From Phycisphaerales bacterium (GTDB lineage Bacteria > Planctomycetota > Phycisphaerae > UBA1845 > Fen-1342): a DNA stretch of 47,871 bases. The translations under genes and the position numbers were made by a program. The first letter of the stretch is position 1. Each line of letters starts with the position of its first letter. Shown here one piece after another: positions 1 through 8,782 of this stretch. The DNA is taken from assembly GCA_022839625.1 (NCBI GenBank), contig JALHJL010000025.1:1-47871 (forward strand), written 5' to 3'. Below the pieces are notes generated by a model. That model saw only the letters and a list, made by a program, of their open reading frames with translations, had not been told where the DNA came from and did not search any database.

Positions 1-84
1 TTCGTGCCGGGCTACGTGCACGTGACGCCGGAGCCGGCATCACTGCTGCTGCTGGGCCTGGTGGGTCTGCTGCGGCGGCGGTAG
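1..84 (+). CDS. PEP-CTERM protein, C-terminal end (partial)
   Basis: The window opens inside a plus-strand frame that ends with TAG at 82-84. The last 27 residues contain the 'TPEPASLLLLGLVGLL' stretch followed by 'RRR'. This is the PEP-CTERM arrangement: a Pro-Glu-Pro motif, a hydrophobic helix and a basic tail. In the known family it directs export and exosortase-dependent processing at the cell surface. Nothing upstream is visible, so the function of the mature protein cannot be stated. PEP-CTERM proteins are numerous in planctomycetes, which fits the rest of the window. Confidence 0.85.
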   Translation, partial: FVPGYVHVTPEPASLLLLGLVGLLRRR

Positions 85-137
85 CCGTATGAACGCCGCT
101 GGGGCTTGTGGCTCCAGCGGTCTGGGTGACGCTATTC

Positions 138-175
138 AAGGCCGCGTCCCTCCTCTCACACTGGGACGCGGCCTT
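138..175. terminator. Bidirectional hairpin terminator between convergent genes
   Basis: A perfect 13-bp stem (aaggccgcgtccc at 138-150 with gggacgcggcctt at 163-175) encloses a 12-nt loop. It lies 53 nt after the PEP-CTERM stop codon and about 105 nt beyond the stop of the convergent minus-strand gene ending at 281. On the plus strand the stem runs into ctttcctt, so a T-rich tail is present though not perfect. It probably ends transcription from both sides. Confidence 0.7.
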
Positions 176-280
176 TCCTTGTTCCGAGTCCGGCCTGCGG
201 TCGCGACGGGCGTGGGGCTCCGCACCGCTTCCAGGACTCCACGCGGCCCGTCAGGGCCGCAGCACTCACGCCAGAATCTG

Positions 281-2197
281 TCAGGGTGGAAGCTGTTTGA
301 TCTGCCGTTCGACCTCGGCCAGCAACGGCGCCGCCTCCTGGCCGAAACGGCCGCGCGCGTCGAGGGTACGCACCGCCTCCAGCGCCTGCCGCGCAGCCAG
401 CAGCGCTTTGCGGACCTGGGAGTTGTCTCCCGCCATCCGGTGCGCCGCAGCGATCTTTACCTGGCACTTGCCGAGCCCCAGGTACGCCCGCGCGTAGTGC
501 GGGTTGTGCTTGATCGCCTCGGCGAAGTAGCGGCGCGTGTAGTTGAGCAGGTCGAGGTTGAATCTCTTGTTGGCGGCGAGTTCCCGGTCGGCCTGGTTCA
601 GCCCCAGGATGCCGAGGTTGAAATAGGGGGTCGCATAGCTCGGCCGCTCCTGAATGGACATTCCGAACGCGCGGGCCGCCTCCTTGGGGTCCGTCTTCAT
701 CAGCACTGCACCCTTGGAGTTCCAGGCGAGCGCGCGGCCCTCCGCCGACTTGTAGGTTGCCAGCGCCCTCTCAAAGCACTCCAGCGCCTTGTCGTCCTCG
801 TTGCGCGCGAAGTACGCCTGACCCAGCGTGTGCCACGGCAAGCCCGCCGGGTCCTTGGCGGTCACGTCGGTCCACAGGGCGATGTTGTCCCGCCACACCG
901 CTACGCGGCCCTGCGTCCAGTACCCATACGCCGCCACGACGCCCAGCAACCCGACCACGCTCGGCACCCGCCACGCCCGTCGCGCCCAGGCCACACAGAA
1001 CAGTCCCCCGGCCAGCAGACTCAGCCCCGCCGAGGGCACATACAGGTAGCGCTCGGCGACGGGCGTCTCCGAGATTTGACGGACGGCGATGGCAAGCGAC
1101 GGCGCCAGCGTGCCGAAGAACCAACCCAGGGCAATCAGCAGCAGCGGTGCGCCGCGCCGATACAGCCACACGCTCGCCGCCAGCAGCAGGCCCGCGGCAG
1201 CCAGTGCGGCCACCACCGCCGGCACGGGAGGAAGACTCGTCGGATACGCCGACTGCGGCGGAGGCACCACGACCTTGATGAGGTAGTACGTCAGGGCGGC
1301 GGCGGCGCGCTGTAGCAGCGACCACCAGCCGAGTTTCAGGTCGCCCGTGCTCGCCGATGCCCCCACCAGGCGCAACGTGACGTACACGCCCGTCGCGACG
1401 AGATACAGCGCGCCCAGCGGCAGCCAGTGCCGGCCTGGCCAGCGCGCGGCCCACAAGCTGCGCGAAACGGCCGCGGGGCTCTGGCCGACGTGCGGCCGTG
1501 GCACGAGCCACAGTGCCAGTGGGACCACGAGCAGCGCGGCAAGCGCCACTTCCTTCGACAGGACCGCGGCCAGGTACAGCACCGGCGAGGCGATCAGCGC
1601 CCATTTCGTCCCGTGGTCGCGGAAGTGGAGCGCCGTCACGACCGCCGGCAGGAGGAACATCGCGGCCACGGTGTCGCTGCGTCCCGTGATCCAACACACC
1701 GACTCGGTATGAATCGGATGCACGGCGAAGAGCACGCCGGCGACCACCGCCCCCCATTCCCGCCCCCGCTCCTGCTGCAACACCTGCCGCGCCAGCATCC
1801 ACACGAAGAACGTCGCGATCAGATGGTACAACACCACCGCGGCATGGGGGCCGCGCACCGCACCGCGACCAAACAGGGCCTGGTCGAGCAGGTACGTGAG
1901 TGTGACCACCGGGCGATAGTAGCTCGTGCCCCACTGCGGAATGCCTGGCGGCGGGAAGAACACGTCGCGCAGACTGCGGAACGCGACCATCTGGTCCTTC
2001 TGGACAATCCCATCGTCCCACACCAGCTCGCCGTCGATCGCCGGGTAATACAGCGCTGCCGCCGCCGCGATGGGAACCAGCCAGCTCCACCACATGAGCC
2101 GCCGTGATTCACCGCGGCTTGAGCTGCCGCGCGCTGCCTGGACGAGCTCGGATGGGATCGCCGCCGGACCATCGGACGTCGATGGGTGGTCAGCCAT
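281..2197 (-). CDS. TMTC-like multi-pass membrane protein with C-terminal TPRs
   Basis: A 638-residue protein. Residues about 35-440 hold roughly nine to eleven hydrophobic helices. The first periplasmic loop begins with an acidic pair (D61-D62, in 'VWDDG'), the position used by GT-C glycosyltransferases. The stretch 'HPIHTESVCWITGRSD' around residues 160-175 is typical of TMTC-like proteins, relatives of eukaryotic TPR-type O-mannosyltransferases. From about residue 445 to the end there are TPR-like helical pairs, for example around 'AYFARNEDDKALECFERAL'. I infer transfer of a lipid-linked sugar to exported protein or glycan, but the substrate is unknown. The start overlaps the methyltransferase stop by 8 nt, and the gene is the last of a coupled operon with a GT9 enzyme. 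It could instead be a polymer-assembly protein. Confidence 0.85.
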   Translation of the reverse strand: MADHPSTSDGPAAIPSELVQAARGSSSRGESRRLMWWSWLVPIAAAAALYYPAIDGELVWDDGIVQKDQMVAFRSLRDVFFPPPGIPQWGTSYYRPVVTLTYLLDQALFGRGAVRGPHAAVVLYHLIATFFVWMLARQVLQQERGREWGAVVAGVLFAVHPIHTESVCWITGRSDTVAAMFLLPAVVTALHFRDHGTKWALIASPVLYLAAVLSKEVALAALLVVPLALWLVPRPHVGQSPAAVSRSLWAARWPGRHWLPLGALYLVATGVYVTLRLVGASASTGDLKLGWWSLLQRAAAALTYYLIKVVVPPPQSAYPTSLPPVPAVVAALAAAGLLLAASVWLYRRGAPLLLIALGWFFGTLAPSLAIAVRQISETPVAERYLYVPSAGLSLLAGGLFCVAWARRAWRVPSVVGLLGVVAAYGYWTQGRVAVWRDNIALWTDVTAKDPAGLPWHTLGQAYFARNEDDKALECFERALATYKSAEGRALAWNSKGAVLMKTDPKEAARAFGMSIQERPSYATPYFNLGILGLNQADRELAANKRFNLDLLNYTRRYFAEAIKHNPHYARAYLGLGKCQVKIAAAHRMAGDNSQVRKALLAARQALEAVRTLDARGRFGQEAAPLLAEVERQIKQLPP

Positions 2198-2960
2198 GAC
2201 CGTGCACCGTCTCGCTTCCTGCCTTTCGAGCGATCACGATTACATTCTCGCCGAAGCGCGCCGGCAAGACCGGCCGCGCCAGAATGCACTGAACGGCGGC
2301 GGGGCCGATGAAGATCGGCAGTTGCACCCAGCGCGGCAGCCAGCGGACGTAGGGCACGTCCCAGTGCCCGTCGGAGAACTCTCGTTCCACGACGAGCCCA
2401 GCCGCGCGTGTCAGCGCCAACCAGGTTCCCGGCGCGAGCAGTGCGCAGTGCGTCGGGTCTCGGCGTGCGTACCAGTCCGCCCCCTTCCAGCGCGCCCCCA
2501 GCGATTCCGTGTTGGGCACAGAGAAGAACAGGCAGCCCCGCGGCCGCAGCAGTGTCGCCAGTGTGCCCAGCGTCCGCCGGGGGTCACGCAGGTGTTCCAG
2601 CACATAGCGGGCCACCACGAGGTCGAACGACCGCGGCTCCAGGTCCGCCGGCAAACCACGCTCCAGGTCGGCCACGCGGCATCTCGAGCGCGGGGCGACG
2701 CGTGCGCAGTGCTCGATGGCGTGGCCCGAGAGGTCCACGCCCCACGTCTCGAATTCCCCCTCCAACCGCGCGAGCAGAAACCCGTACCCGCAGCCCACCT
2801 CCAGTACCCGCCGGCCGCCCATGCGGCGCAACAGCCGCCGCGCAACGCCGGCATACAACCGCACGGACCACCACGGCTGGCTGTACCGCCGACACTCCGT
2901 CACGCCGTAATGGTCGCGGAAGTACTGCGCGTCGAAGGGTTCCGGCGGCGCGGTGCTCAT
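2190..2960 (-). CDS. Class I SAM-dependent methyltransferase
   Basis: The frame is open further upstream, but the ATG at 2960 is chosen because it overlaps the stop of the preceding gene as ATGA and begins a normal methyltransferase N-terminus ('MSTAPPEPFDAQYFRDHYG'). The product is 256 residues. The glycine-rich SAM loop is 'VLEVGCGYGFLL', the acidic residue of the second strand is in 'TWGVDLSG', and 'FDLVVARYVLEHLRDP' is the usual strand-4 region of the Methyltransf_11/23 group. Its position between a GT9 glycosyltransferase and a TMTC-like protein suggests that it methylates a sugar or lipid intermediate of a surface glycan. The substrate is an inference. Confidence 0.9.
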   Translation of the reverse strand: MSTAPPEPFDAQYFRDHYGVTECRRYSQPWWSVRLYAGVARRLLRRMGGRRVLEVGCGYGFLLARLEGEFETWGVDLSGHAIEHCARVAPRSRCRVADLERGLPADLEPRSFDLVVARYVLEHLRDPRRTLGTLATLLRPRGCLFFSVPNTESLGARWKGADWYARRDPTHCALLAPGTWLALTRAAGLVVEREFSDGHWDVPYVRWLPRWVQLPIFIGPAAVQCILARPVLPARFGENVIVIARKAGSETVHGHG

Positions 2961-4150
2961 CGCCGCTGCACCTCTTCGATTGCCGCGATGACGTCCGCTA
3001 CCTCGATCGCGTCCATGCACGCGACCCCATAGGGGCACGGCGGCGTGTACCCGTAGCGCGTGCATGGGCTGCACGGCAACCCGCGGCTCACGACCACGTA
3101 CCGGCGGCCCTGCGGCGCCCATTTTTCCATGATTCCGCTGCCGAACATGTGGACGGTCGGCGTACCCACGCCATACGCGATGTGCAGCGGTCCCGTGTCC
3201 GAACTGACGTAGAGCCGGGCCTGCTGGATCAGGCCGGCGGCTTGCGGCAGAGACACCCGGCCGGCGAGATTCAACACCGCATCCGGGCCGTGTCGGGCTG
3301 CAATGACGCGCGCGAACTCCAGCGCGTCCTGCCCCCCGAGAACCACCACGTAATACCCCCGCTGAATCAACCAGTCGGCTACGGCGGCGTACCGCGCCGG
3401 CGGCCAGTACTTATGCGGGGTGGAGGCGCCGGGGACGATCACGGCGATGGGCCGGCCCGCGTGTGCCCCTAGCGCCTCGGCCGCCCACGTTTGCCAGCGC
3501 GCATCCACCTCCAGGAACGGCTCATCGCGCTCGAAGGGGATCTCCGATCCGATCAGGGCCTCCGCCAGGTGCAGGAACGAATAGACCTCGTAGATGGTGT
3601 CGGTGTATCGCACCCGGTGAGTTTGCAGACGCCCGCGCCCCAGCGTATCGAAGCCGCAAATGTGGGCCGGCCGCAGGGAGTTGGCGACCACCGACGTCAG
3701 CCGGTGATATTGCTCGGTATCGACTACGATCTCGTAGCGCTCGGCCGCCAGCGCGCGCAGCAGGCCGAGACTGGCCACCGGCCCCTCGTCATACCGGTAC
3801 ACTTTGCGGACCCAGCCATTGATGCGATACACGTCGGCGTTCCGCCGCTCGCCCAGCACGTCGATCACCGCCTCGCTGTAGTGAGTCCGCAGCGCGCGCA
3901 GCATCGGGTAGGTCAGGACCGCGTCGCCGATACCGCCGGGACGCACGACGAGTATGCGCCGGATGCCGTCGGCGGGCACAGGCGTGCAGCGCCACGGCGG
4001 TGAAAGCGCCTGCACCGCTGTTGCCGCGGACCGGCTGCCCGCTCGGAACCGCGGGCGCACGCGTCGCACCACCCAGGCCCCGAGCAGACGGTCCGCACGC
4101 TTCAGCAGTCGCAGCCGGAGGGGCAACATGGACCGGCAGCGCCCCCTCAC
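2957..4150 (-). CDS. Glycosyltransferase family 9 (heptosyltransferase-like)
   Basis: About 397 residues. After a basic N-terminal stretch comes 'ILVVRPGGIGDAVLTYPML', the nucleotide-sugar-binding start of ADP-heptose:LPS heptosyltransferases. The second Rossmann domain has 'AVIVPGASTPHKYWP' and the family signature 'YVSSDTGPLHIAYGVGTPTVHMFG', followed by the cysteine-containing 'CSPCTRYGYTPPC' segment common in GT9. The chosen start is GTG at 4150, because it overlaps the histidine kinase stop as GTGA; an ATG at 4130 would shorten it by 7 residues. The enzyme is expected to add a sugar to a lipid-linked or LPS-like acceptor on the cytoplasmic face of the inner membrane. Both ends overlap neighbours by 4 nt, indicating translational coupling. 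Confidence 0.92.
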   Translation of the reverse strand: MRGRCRSMLPLRLRLLKRADRLLGAWVVRRVRPRFRAGSRSAATAVQALSPPWRCTPVPADGIRRILVVRPGGIGDAVLTYPMLRALRTHYSEAVIDVLGERRNADVYRINGWVRKVYRYDEGPVASLGLLRALAAERYEIVVDTEQYHRLTSVVANSLRPAHICGFDTLGRGRLQTHRVRYTDTIYEVYSFLHLAEALIGSEIPFERDEPFLEVDARWQTWAAEALGAHAGRPIAVIVPGASTPHKYWPPARYAAVADWLIQRGYYVVVLGGQDALEFARVIAARHGPDAVLNLAGRVSLPQAAGLIQQARLYVSSDTGPLHIAYGVGTPTVHMFGSGIMEKWAPQGRRYVVVSRGLPCSPCTRYGYTPPCPYGVACMDAIEVADVIAAIEEVQRR

Positions 4151-6120
4151 GCCCGGCGAACCGTGGCCGCCGATTGATCCAGCACGGTGCGGACTCGTCG
4201 CAGCAGGCGCTCGCGGGTGAACGGTTTCTCCAGCAACTCCAGCCCCTCGTCCAGCACTCCATGATGCGCGATCACATTCGCCGTGTAGCCGGACATGAAC
4301 AGTGTCCTGACGCTCGGACGAACGGCGGTCAGCGCGTCGGCCAACTGCTTTCCGTTGCCATCGGGCATGACGACGTCGGTCAGGAGCAGGTGGACCGGCC
4401 CCGCGGAGGCGGCGGCAACCTGGAGCGCCCGCCGGCGGCTCTCCGCACTCAGCACGGTGTACCCCGCGGAGCGCAGGAACTGTGCCGCGAGGTCGCGCAC
4501 CGCGGTGTCATCCTCGCACACGAGCACGGTCTCGGTGCCGCACCACTCGTGCTCCTCGGTAGTGGGGGCCGGGGCCATGGGCGCGGGAGTCTCCACGGCG
4601 GGCCAGTGGACCTCGAACGTGGCACCGTTGCCCGGCTGGCTGGCAACCGAGATGTAACCGCCGGCCTGCTTGACGATCCCGTACACGGTCGCCAGCCCCA
4701 GCCCGGTGCCCTGGCCGACCGGCTTGGTCGTGAAGAACGGCTCGAACAGGTGGTCCAGCACTTCCGAGCTCATTCCGTGTCCCGTGTCGCGGATGGTCAG
4801 CACCACGTACTTCCCGGGGCGCGCCTCGGGCTGTGACTGCGCGTGTCGCTCGTCGAACGTGACGTTCCTCGTCTCCAACACGATCCGCCCGCCGCGCGGC
4901 ATCGCGTCCCGCGCGTTGATCACCAGGTTGACGATCACCTGTTCGACCTGCCCGGCGTCGGCCCGCACGTGCGCCGGACTCTGGTCGAGGGCCAGATCGA
5001 GCGCGATGTTCTCGCTGATCAGCCGCTCCAGCATCTTCCTCATCTCGACCAGGACCTGGCTGAGATCGAGCACCTCGCGCCGCACGGGCTGTCGCCGGCT
5101 GAAGGCCAGGAGTTGCCGGGTGAGCGCCGCCGCGCGCTGGGACGCGCGGTCAATCTGGTTGAGGTGGACGGTCCATTCCTGTGGAGCCGCGTGCTGCTCG
5201 AGGAGGTCGCGCAGCATGTCCGTGTTGCCCATGATCGCCGTCAGGATGTTGTTGAAATCGTGCGCCACGCCGCCGGCGAGCTGCCCAAATGCCTCCATCT
5301 TCTGGGCCTGCCGGAGCTGGGCCTCCAGGCGGGCTTTCTCTTCCTCGGCCCGCTTGTGCTCCGTGATGTCCAGCGCGATCTCCATGCGCACCAGCCGGCC
5401 GTCCGGCCAGCGAATGGCCCGGTCGATGCACTGGTACCAGCGCCCCGTGCGCGTGTTCTGGAATTCCCACACCACGGGCGGGTTCGGCGTTCCGTCCGCG
5501 CCGACCAGCCGGTCGTTGGTGCAGAACTCGCACGGCTCCGTGTGCCCGCCCTGGAAGTGTGCGTAGCACTTCTTTCCGCGCCAGTCGGGTCCGAGCGTCT
5601 GCTCCACGTGCTTGTTCGCAGCAAGAATCTCGTACGTCGCCAGGTCGGCGATGTAGGCCGCGCCGTCGATGTTGTTGAACACGGCGAACAGCTCGTCGAG
5701 CTGCTTGCGCAACGCCTCTTCCGTTCGCTGGCGGTCGGTGACGTCGCGCGCCGTCGAAAGAGCGCCCACGACACGGCCTTCGCCATCCTTGAGGACCCGA
5801 CACCACCAGGCCAGCAACCGCGCCTCCCCGTCGCGCCGGCGCTGCCAGCTTTCCACGTAGAAGACACCCTCGTCGCCGCCGAAGAGCCGCTCCACCTTCT
5901 CGTACGTCTCTTGCGGCCCTACGAAGTAGTGTGCCGCTTCCTGCCCGATCAGATCCGGGCCGAAGAACTCCAGCGCCGCCTGGTTGGCCCACGTGTAGAC
6001 CTTGTTCTGGTCCACTTCGACGATGATGTCCGGCACGGCCCCCAGAATGGCCTCGAAACGCGCGAGGAGCTTCTGCGACGCCCCCTCACCGACGGTCGGT
6101 GGCGTCCGGTCAGCCGACAA
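4147..6120 (-). CDS. PAS-PAS hybrid histidine kinase with C-terminal receiver
   Basis: 657 residues with no clear membrane segment. Domains in order: PAS (about 20-135), a second PAS-like domain (about 140-260) with cysteines in 'CYAHFQGGHTEPCEFC', a short coiled coil, HisKA with H287 in 'GGVAHDFNN', HATPase_c with N box 'VNLVINARDAM' and G boxes 'DTGHGM' and 'GTGLGL', and a receiver with the phosphoacceptor D582 in 'LLTDVVMPDGNG'. The start is TTG at 6120: a GGAGG lies 8 nt upstream (6129-6133), inside the 3' end of the isomerase gene, and the intergenic gap is only 3 nt. The cysteine cluster in the second PAS could hold a metal or cofactor. No separate response regulator is encoded nearby. 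Confidence 0.93.
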   Translation of the reverse strand: MSADRTPPTVGEGASQKLLARFEAILGAVPDIIVEVDQNKVYTWANQAALEFFGPDLIGQEAAHYFVGPQETYEKVERLFGGDEGVFYVESWQRRRDGEARLLAWWCRVLKDGEGRVVGALSTARDVTDRQRTEEALRKQLDELFAVFNNIDGAAYIADLATYEILAANKHVEQTLGPDWRGKKCYAHFQGGHTEPCEFCTNDRLVGADGTPNPPVVWEFQNTRTGRWYQCIDRAIRWPDGRLVRMEIALDITEHKRAEEEKARLEAQLRQAQKMEAFGQLAGGVAHDFNNILTAIMGNTDMLRDLLEQHAAPQEWTVHLNQIDRASQRAAALTRQLLAFSRRQPVRREVLDLSQVLVEMRKMLERLISENIALDLALDQSPAHVRADAGQVEQVIVNLVINARDAMPRGGRIVLETRNVTFDERHAQSQPEARPGKYVVLTIRDTGHGMSSEVLDHLFEPFFTTKPVGQGTGLGLATVYGIVKQAGGYISVASQPGNGATFEVHWPAVETPAPMAPAPTTEEHEWCGTETVLVCEDDTAVRDLAAQFLRSAGYTVLSAESRRRALQVAAASAGPVHLLLTDVVMPDGNGKQLADALTAVRPSVRTLFMSGYTANVIAHHGVLDEGLELLEKPFTRERLLRRVRTVLDQSAATVRRA

Positions 6121-6123
6121 GCG

Positions 6124-6672
6124 TCAGTCCTCCGCGATCTCAGGTAGCCGCTTGATGCGCGGATCAGTAAAGATATCGGACTCATCCCGGCTGCGGGTGG
6201 AGAACTCCGATACGATTGCGCCGGAATCCCCAGCCTGAAACCAATGCAACGTGTCCGGCGGCACCGTGTACTGGTCGCCTGGATTCAGCTCAATCTCATG
6301 GAAAGCGGTGTAGTACCGCTCGCTGCCCGGCGGAATGACTGCCCGTGGCGTTGGCGTAGGCACTCCGGGCACGTAGAGCCACACCTTGCCCCAGCGGCAA
6401 CGGAAGGTCTCCATCTTTCCCGGCTCGCCGGCGACCGGCGGGTGCCGGTGCTCCGGGCAGGTTTGGCCTGGGAAGAGCACAAGCTCCTTCGCGCAATAGC
6501 GGTCGTTGTTCACGTAAACCACCAGTTGCAGACCGGTCCGTTCCAGTTCCCCCAGGCCCAACTCCGCCACCTCGATGTTACCCGCCTCGGTGGCGGTGAG
6601 CACGATCCCGGCCCGTTCCAGCATCTGCCGGGCGCGGGCCTGTGCCTGCCGCACCTCGCTGCGTCGAATCAC
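6124..6672 (-). CDS. D-lyxose isomerase-like cupin sugar isomerase
   Basis: The longest frame begins at 6729, but the GTG at 6672 is preferred: it has GGAGG 6 nt upstream (6679-6683) and begins 'MIRRSEVRQAQARARQML', as this family usually does. The product is 182 residues. The cupin metal site is visible: two histidines in 'CPEHRHPP', a glutamate in 'KMETFR' and a histidine in 'PPDTLHWF'. Known D-lyxose isomerases interconvert D-lyxose/D-xylulose and D-mannose/D-fructose with Mn2+. The gene appears to be first in an operon with a histidine kinase, GT9, methyltransferase and TMTC-like genes, so it may supply a sugar for that glycan pathway. The exact substrate is not certain. Confidence 0.85.
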   Translation of the reverse strand: MIRRSEVRQAQARARQMLERAGIVLTATEAGNIEVAELGLGELERTGLQLVVYVNNDRYCAKELVLFPGQTCPEHRHPPVAGEPGKMETFRCRWGKVWLYVPGVPTPTPRAVIPPGSERYYTAFHEIELNPGDQYTVPPDTLHWFQAGDSGAIVSEFSTRSRDESDIFTDPRIKRLPEIAED

Positions 6673-6786
6673 ACGCCACCTCCGCCGATGCCTGAACTCG
6701 GCCGGCCCGATTCTCGGCCCGTTCGCCAACGCCGTCAGCCTAGCCGAAAGCGTCCGCGGCCCGCAAGCGCGCTCGCCGGCCGCCGC

Positions 6787-8460
6787 TCACCGCGCCGGGC
6801 CCTGCGTGTCCTCCTTCCCGGCCTGGTCGGCGCGCGCGGCTGGCAGAATGACGCGGAACTCGGCACCGCCATCGGGCGGATCGCCCACTTCGACTCTACC
6901 GCCCAGCTCGCTCACGATCTTCCGCGCGACCGCCAGTCCGAGCCCTGTCCCGCCGTGCCCTTTTGTTGAATGGAACGGCTCGAAGATCAGTCCGCGCGCA
7001 TCCGCCGGCACCCCCGGTCCGTTGTCGGTCACGGAGACGATCAGTTCCACCGCAGAGGGATCGTAGCGGGTGCGGACGTTAATCATGCCGCGTTCCCGTT
7101 CGACGGCGTCGATGGCATTGGTCACGATGTTGAGGACGGCCTGGTGGACGCCATCGTAGTCGACCGGGATGGGCGGCGCGTGGTCGTCCAGATCGGCCAG
7201 GAGCACGATGCGTTTCTCGTCGGCCTGCTTCTGGACCAGTTCCACGACCTCCTCGACGATCCGGTTGACCTGCAACAGCTCGACGCGCGGTTCGCGCTGC
7301 TTGCTGAACGCCAGCATGTTCAGCATGAGGTTGTAGGAACGGTCCAGGTTGCGCTCCACGATCCGCCAGCCCTGGGTGGTCGTCGTCAGGTCGCGCTTCG
7401 CCAGTCCGCGCTCGACGACGTCCGCCCCGCTGCGGATGCCTTGCAGCAGGTTCTTGATGTAGTGCGACAGGTACGCCACGGTCTCGCCGGCGGCCGCCAG
7501 CCGTTCCTGCTGCAAGTGCGCTTGAACGAGCCGGGCGTTCTCGATCGCCAGGCCGGTCTGATACCCGATCGCCGTGACCAGGCGCAGCTCGTGTTCGTTG
7601 AACGTGTGCCGGGTGACCGGGCAATCGAGATGAATGGCGCCGAGGACCTGCTCCCGCGCCACGATCGGGGCGCAGACGACCGAGCGCATGCCCAGGTTCT
7701 GCACGCTCTTGCCGCTTTGAAAGCGCTTGTCGGTCACGATATTGGAGCACAGCACCCCGCTGCGCGACTCGACCACGTGCTTGATGATCGTACGCGAGGC
7801 GATGATGGCCTTGCCGTTGGTGTCCGGTGTCTGCACGGGGTTGCGAAACCGGACCACCTCCGGCAGGAGCTCGCCGGTGGCCTCGTCCCGTACGAAGATC
7901 ACACCCCGGTCGACCTCCGCCTCCTGGAAGATGATGTCCATCACGCGCGTCAGGAGCTGGTCCGTCGGCAGCAGGCTGCCGATCACGTCCGACAGTTCGC
8001 GCATCACGTTCCAGGCCTTGACCGCATAGGCGATGTCGGGCGCGGCCAGCACCAGGCTGTCCTCACTCGAGGGCACCGTGGCCACGACCGCCGAGTCCAC
8101 GACCACCGGGCTGCCGGCGTCCAGGGTCACGAGGTCGTGGGGAATGTTCGCCCCGGTGTACTCCTGAACGGACTCGTCCCCGGAGTACACCATCAGCGTA
8201 CTGCCGACGCGGATCTGGTCGCCGTGCTTGAGCCGCATGGGCTTGTGGACGCGGACGCCGTTGATGTACGTGCCGTTTACGCTGTTGAGGTCGGTGAGCA
8301 CCCAGCCCCCTTCGTTCCTTTGCATCTGGGCATGGCGCCGGCTGATCGTCTGATCGGTTAATGGAAGCTGGGTGCTGCCGCGCCCAACGAGTACGACATC
8401 ATCTTGAGTCTGCAACGTGCGCCCCTTGTCGGGGCCCTGTAATACGATCAACGTCGCCAA
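6787..8460 (-). CDS. FHA-GAF histidine kinase
   Basis: 557 residues, predicted soluble. The N-terminal FHA domain (about 1-95) has the phosphothreonine-binding signatures 'VGRGS', 'ISRRHAQ' and 'NSVNGTYING'. A GAF domain spans about 150-320. The dimerisation helix contains 'YLSHYIKNLLQGIRSG' with a candidate phosphohistidine at H333, which differs from the usual HE/HD H-box. The ATPase domain has N box 'LNIVTNAIDAV' and G boxes 'DNGPGVP' and 'GGTGLGLAVA'. The start is TTG at 8460, supported by AAGGA 8 nt upstream (8469-8473). The FHA module implies recognition of a Ser/Thr-kinase-phosphorylated partner, joining two phosphosignalling systems. No partner regulator is adjacent. Confidence 0.9.
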   Translation of the reverse strand: MATLIVLQGPDKGRTLQTQDDVVLVGRGSTQLPLTDQTISRRHAQMQRNEGGWVLTDLNSVNGTYINGVRVHKPMRLKHGDQIRVGSTLMVYSGDESVQEYTGANIPHDLVTLDAGSPVVVDSAVVATVPSSEDSLVLAAPDIAYAVKAWNVMRELSDVIGSLLPTDQLLTRVMDIIFQEAEVDRGVIFVRDEATGELLPEVVRFRNPVQTPDTNGKAIIASRTIIKHVVESRSGVLCSNIVTDKRFQSGKSVQNLGMRSVVCAPIVAREQVLGAIHLDCPVTRHTFNEHELRLVTAIGYQTGLAIENARLVQAHLQQERLAAAGETVAYLSHYIKNLLQGIRSGADVVERGLAKRDLTTTTQGWRIVERNLDRSYNLMLNMLAFSKQREPRVELLQVNRIVEEVVELVQKQADEKRIVLLADLDDHAPPIPVDYDGVHQAVLNIVTNAIDAVERERGMINVRTRYDPSAVELIVSVTDNGPGVPADARGLIFEPFHSTKGHGGTGLGLAVARKIVSELGGRVEVGDPPDGGAEFRVILPAARADQAGKEDTQGPAR

Positions 8461-8545
8461 GGGGCTGTTCCTTCTCGTCCGTTCCGGACAATCTCTGCCC
8501 CACCACCGCTTCCTACGCTGCTGCCGCCCGCGCGTGTCCAGCGCG

Positions 8546-8782
8546 CTACGACGGGAGCGGCGGGGCTGGGGGCGAAGGCGAGAGCGGGATGCGCACGTGG
8601 TTTGCGGCCCAGCCTTTCGGCGTCTGAATCAGATCGTACTCGACGTGCTCGCCCTCTTTGAGGCACCGGAAGCCGTCCCCTTCGATGTTCGTGTAATGGA
8701 CGAACACGTCCCGCCCCTCCGGCCCGAATATGAACCCGTAGCCCTTCTTGGTGTCGAACCACTTCACGCTTCCGTCCGTCAT
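8546..8782 (-). CDS. Cold-shock domain protein (CspA family)
   Basis: 78 residues. 'GSVKWFDTKKGYGFI' carries the RNP1-like nucleic-acid-binding motif and 'DVFVHYTNI' the RNP2-like motif of the cold-shock domain. The domain ends near residue 65 and is followed by a proline-serine tail, 'PLSPSPPAPPLPS', which is not usual in CspA proteins. The ATG at 8782 has GGAGG 8 nt upstream. Expected role: a cytoplasmic RNA chaperone that binds single-stranded RNA or DNA. It lies upstream of the FHA kinase gene on the same strand (86 nt gap) and could be co-transcribed with it. Confidence 0.93.
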   Translation of the reverse strand: MTDGSVKWFDTKKGYGFIFGPEGRDVFVHYTNIEGDGFRCLKEGEHVEYDLIQTPKGWAANHVRIPLSPSPPAPPLPS

